From contig NC_051450.1 of assembly GCF_001649575.2 (NCBI RefSeq), forward strand, positions 18,630,435 through 18,694,434: 64,000 nt of DNA. Direction: 5' to 3'. Of this stretch, positions 62,330-64,000 are shown piece by piece. A program made the translations under genes and the position numbers. The notes below the pieces were generated by a model that did no database searches, was not told the DNA's origin, and saw only the letters and a list, made by a program, of their open reading frames with translations. The stretch's first letter is position 1, and each line of letters opens with the position of its first letter. Origin of the DNA: Kryptolebias marmoratus. Lineage: Eukaryota; Chordata; Actinopteri; Cyprinodontiformes; Rivulidae.

Positions 62330-64000
62330 TCAGTATTTCCTCGTCCTGTGAGCCTGCAGTGGGGGAGGGAGAATCTGGCCGCCTGGCTGCCACCTCCACA
62401 CGGGGTGGGACGGAGGGGGAGGCCCGGGGCCCCTCAGCGAGCTCAGGGAGTACGCGGGGCACAGATCCCCGTCGCCGTCGACGGCGAGCGACGGGGGACA
62501 CGGGAAGTTTGCCATCAGGCTGAAAGGCGCTTTGGCGGGCGACGCCGCGGCGCTGCGCTTGCGTCGGCTCGGGAGCTCCTCCGAGGTCGCTTCCTCGCAG
62601 CCCGCGGGTCGCAAAGAGGAGGAGGAGGAGGAAGAGGAGGAGGAGGACGGGGAGGAAGAGGCAGTCTTGTTGGGTCGCTTTATCCTGGATGTTCGGGCTT
62701 TTTTGCTCCTCTGCCCCTGAGGCCTGCAGGGTTTGCTGCTCTGCTCCCCCTCCTCCACGCTCGGGGCGTCCTGGCTGCATTCTTGAGGGCCGCAGGGGGA
62801 CCTGGAGGCCACATCGGGACTTTTATCTCCTTTACATTTGACCACAGCGGCCTGGCTCTGGTATTCATATTCCTCCCAGCTTTCCTCCACTTTAACTTTC
62901 ACATTGTGGAGGCTGAAAGGCGGCGTCCTGCCTGCGCCGTCCGGATGGGGGCCCGCGCTCACGGGGGTTTCATCTGGCTCGGGTTTTATTCTTTTCGGCG
63001 GGGTGCTCAGTCTCAGGCAGGTGCCTCTCGCCTCCTTTTTGTCCGCGCATTTCTGGAGCCTGCCGGAGTCCAACTGTGCGCCGAGTCCCGAGAGGCACTT
63101 GGTGGGAAGTCCCGGGGTCCTGCGTGAGAGGTGGGAGGCCTTAACCGGGTCCTGGCCCGGCGAGTAGGGGACCAGGTCATCCTCGGTCCGGTCCGGAGCG
63201 GCCTCGGAGGAGGCAGCGGAGGAAATGAAATTGGTTTCACAGCGTAAAAAGTCACATTTGGGATGTTTCCCGGGTCTGCTGTCTCCTGGTGGCGCCTCGT
63301 GACCCAGACTCCCGGGTTCCTGGTGGTTCTTGTACTGGAAGGTGGGCTGCAGAACCAAAGGTGCTTTACTGCCGCTGAGACCCACGCGCGCCCGTCGGAA
63401 CCGGATGCTCTGGACCGAAACACGACTGGAAACTGAGCTGGAGTCGGACTGAGAGGAGCAGCTCTCCTCCTCCTCCTCCTCCTCCTCCTCCGAACTGACG
63501 TCTGAACTTTCCGTGTCATCTTCATCCTCCTCCTCCTCCTCGTCCTCCTCGGAGCCGCTGCTGCTGGTGGAGAACCCGGAGCCGAAGTCCGAGTCGGGAC
63601 AGTCCGAGTAGGTGCTGGACTCGGTGTCGCTGCTGAAGCCCTCCGGGGGCTGATGGTGGTGATGATGGTGGTGGTGGTGATGGTGGTGGTGGTGGTGGTG
63701 AGGTCTGGGGTCCAGGTAGAAGTCCGGGCTGAGGTGGAAGGCAGTTTTGGGCTGGAGGAAGAGCACGGGCGGTGTGTGCAGATGATGGTGCGCGTGTCTG
63801 CTCCTGCCGGCCCCCTCGCGCCTCCTCTTCCTTTTGTGAAGCAGGTCGGAGTGAAACAGCAGCGGCTGCCGGAAAAACGCGCGCCTTTGGCTCCAAGTGA
63901 CGCAATTCCCTGCGTTTTTCTCGGTTTCGTAGTTTTTAAAGTGTCTGTGGCCGGACTTGGCCGTGGAGCGGTGGTTCCGCCCGCGCGCTTTGTGGTAAAA
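62330..64000 (-). CDS. skida1: SKI/DACH domain-containing protein 1 (SKIDA1), 3' part
   Basis: One frame open from the right edge to TGA at 62330-62332: 556 residues with no intron, N-terminus beyond the window. SKIDA1 is a nuclear protein whose N-terminal SKI/SNO/DACH domain is thought to act in transcription; that domain is not in view. What is visible, in order: [11 protein letters not shown], aligning with human NYETAPLQGN; a run of 16 His; a Ser/Asp-rich block ([18 protein letters not shown]); long Glu and Ser runs; the conserved motif [11 protein letters not shown]; a long variable middle; [17 protein letters not shown]; and the C-terminal block [33 protein letters not shown]. These blocks occur in the same order in human SKIDA1, so the match is firm although the spacers differ. 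Triplet runs in the His and Glu tracts are likely to vary between individuals. The neighbour pkd1l1 is not its human neighbour. Confidence 0.95.
   Translation of the reverse strand, partial: FYHKARGRNHRSTAKSGHRHFKNYETEKNAGNCVTWSQRRAFFRQPLLFHSDLLHKRKRRREGAGRSRHAHHHLHTPPVLFLQPKTAFHLSPDFYLDPRPHHHHHHHHHHHHHHHHQPPEGFSSDTESSTYSDCPDSDFGSGFSTSSSGSEEDEEEEEDEDDTESSDVSSEEEEEEEEESCSSQSDSSSVSSRVSVQSIRFRRARVGLSGSKAPLVLQPTFQYKNHQEPGSLGHEAPPGDSRPGKHPKCDFLRCETNFISSAASSEAAPDRTEDDLVPYSPGQDPVKASHLSRRTPGLPTKCLSGLGAQLDSGRLQKCADKKEARGTCLRLSTPPKRIKPEPDETPVSAGPHPDGAGRTPPFSLHNVKVKVEESWEEYEYQSQAAVVKCKGDKSPDVASRSPCGPQECSQDAPSVEEGEQSSKPCRPQGQRSKKARTSRIKRPNKTASSSPSSSSSSSSSSSLRPAGCEEATSEELPSRRKRSAAASPAKAPFSLMANFPCPPSLAVDGDGDLCPAYSLSSLRGPGPPPPSHPVWRWQPGGQILPPPLQAHRTRKY

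Noticed and set aside
62318..63127. 269-codon plus-strand open frame
   Set aside because: It is antisense to the skida1 coding exon and comes from that exon's GC-rich codon pattern. The minus-strand product matches a known family; this one does not.

Overview
This window is vertebrate nuclear DNA, almost certainly from a bony fish. The genes are split into many short exons with GT-AG introns, the proteins are vertebrate orthologues, and the introns carry fish-type DNA-transposon relics and microsatellites. There are two kinds of unresolved sequence: a run of Ns at 45577-46523 and a single N at 60840. Nothing prokaryotic was seen (no operons, CRISPR arrays or tRNA genes).

Layout: (1) 1-4083, upstream of the first gene. 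(2) ppp1r16a on the plus strand (coding 4140-10168), a membrane-targeted PP1 regulatory subunit with ankyrin repeats and a C-terminal CaaX box. (3) gpt on the plus strand (coding 13883-23358), alanine aminotransferase in 11 exons. These two genes are adjacent in the same orientation on human 8q24.3, so this is an old linkage. (4) pdia4 (ERp72) on the minus strand (27833-24049), converging on gpt: three CGHC thioredoxin domains and an RDEL end. (5) pkd1l1 on the minus strand (about 52047 to 29604), a polycystin-1-like cilia protein. I rebuilt 47 in-phase exons (2638 residues) plus one probable 5' exon. (6) A region of about 10 kb, 52.1-62.3 kb, with few genes. It has CpG-rich patches, a strong CTCF-like site and a possible unrecognised small plus-strand gene (53597-54198). 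(7) The 3' part of skida1 on the minus strand (64000-62330), whose SKI/DACH domain lies beyond the right edge. Its probable 3' UTR carries two related elements with inverted ends.

The genes have unrelated jobs: phosphatase targeting, amino-acid metabolism, ER protein folding, left-right ciliary sensing and a nuclear protein. I see no pathway linking them.

The least explained material is repetitive. A composite repeat has conserved flanks around a degenerate GCTA-rich minisatellite; it occurs about seven times, in both orientations, and the assembly gap lies inside one copy. Others are a 600-bp TTAA-ended inverted-repeat element found twice in pkd1l1, a 214-bp palindromic element, and the paired inverted-end elements next to skida1. 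Several of these sit within tens of bases of splice sites. All exon coordinates were read by hand from splice signals, reading phase and remembered protein families; no alignment was run.
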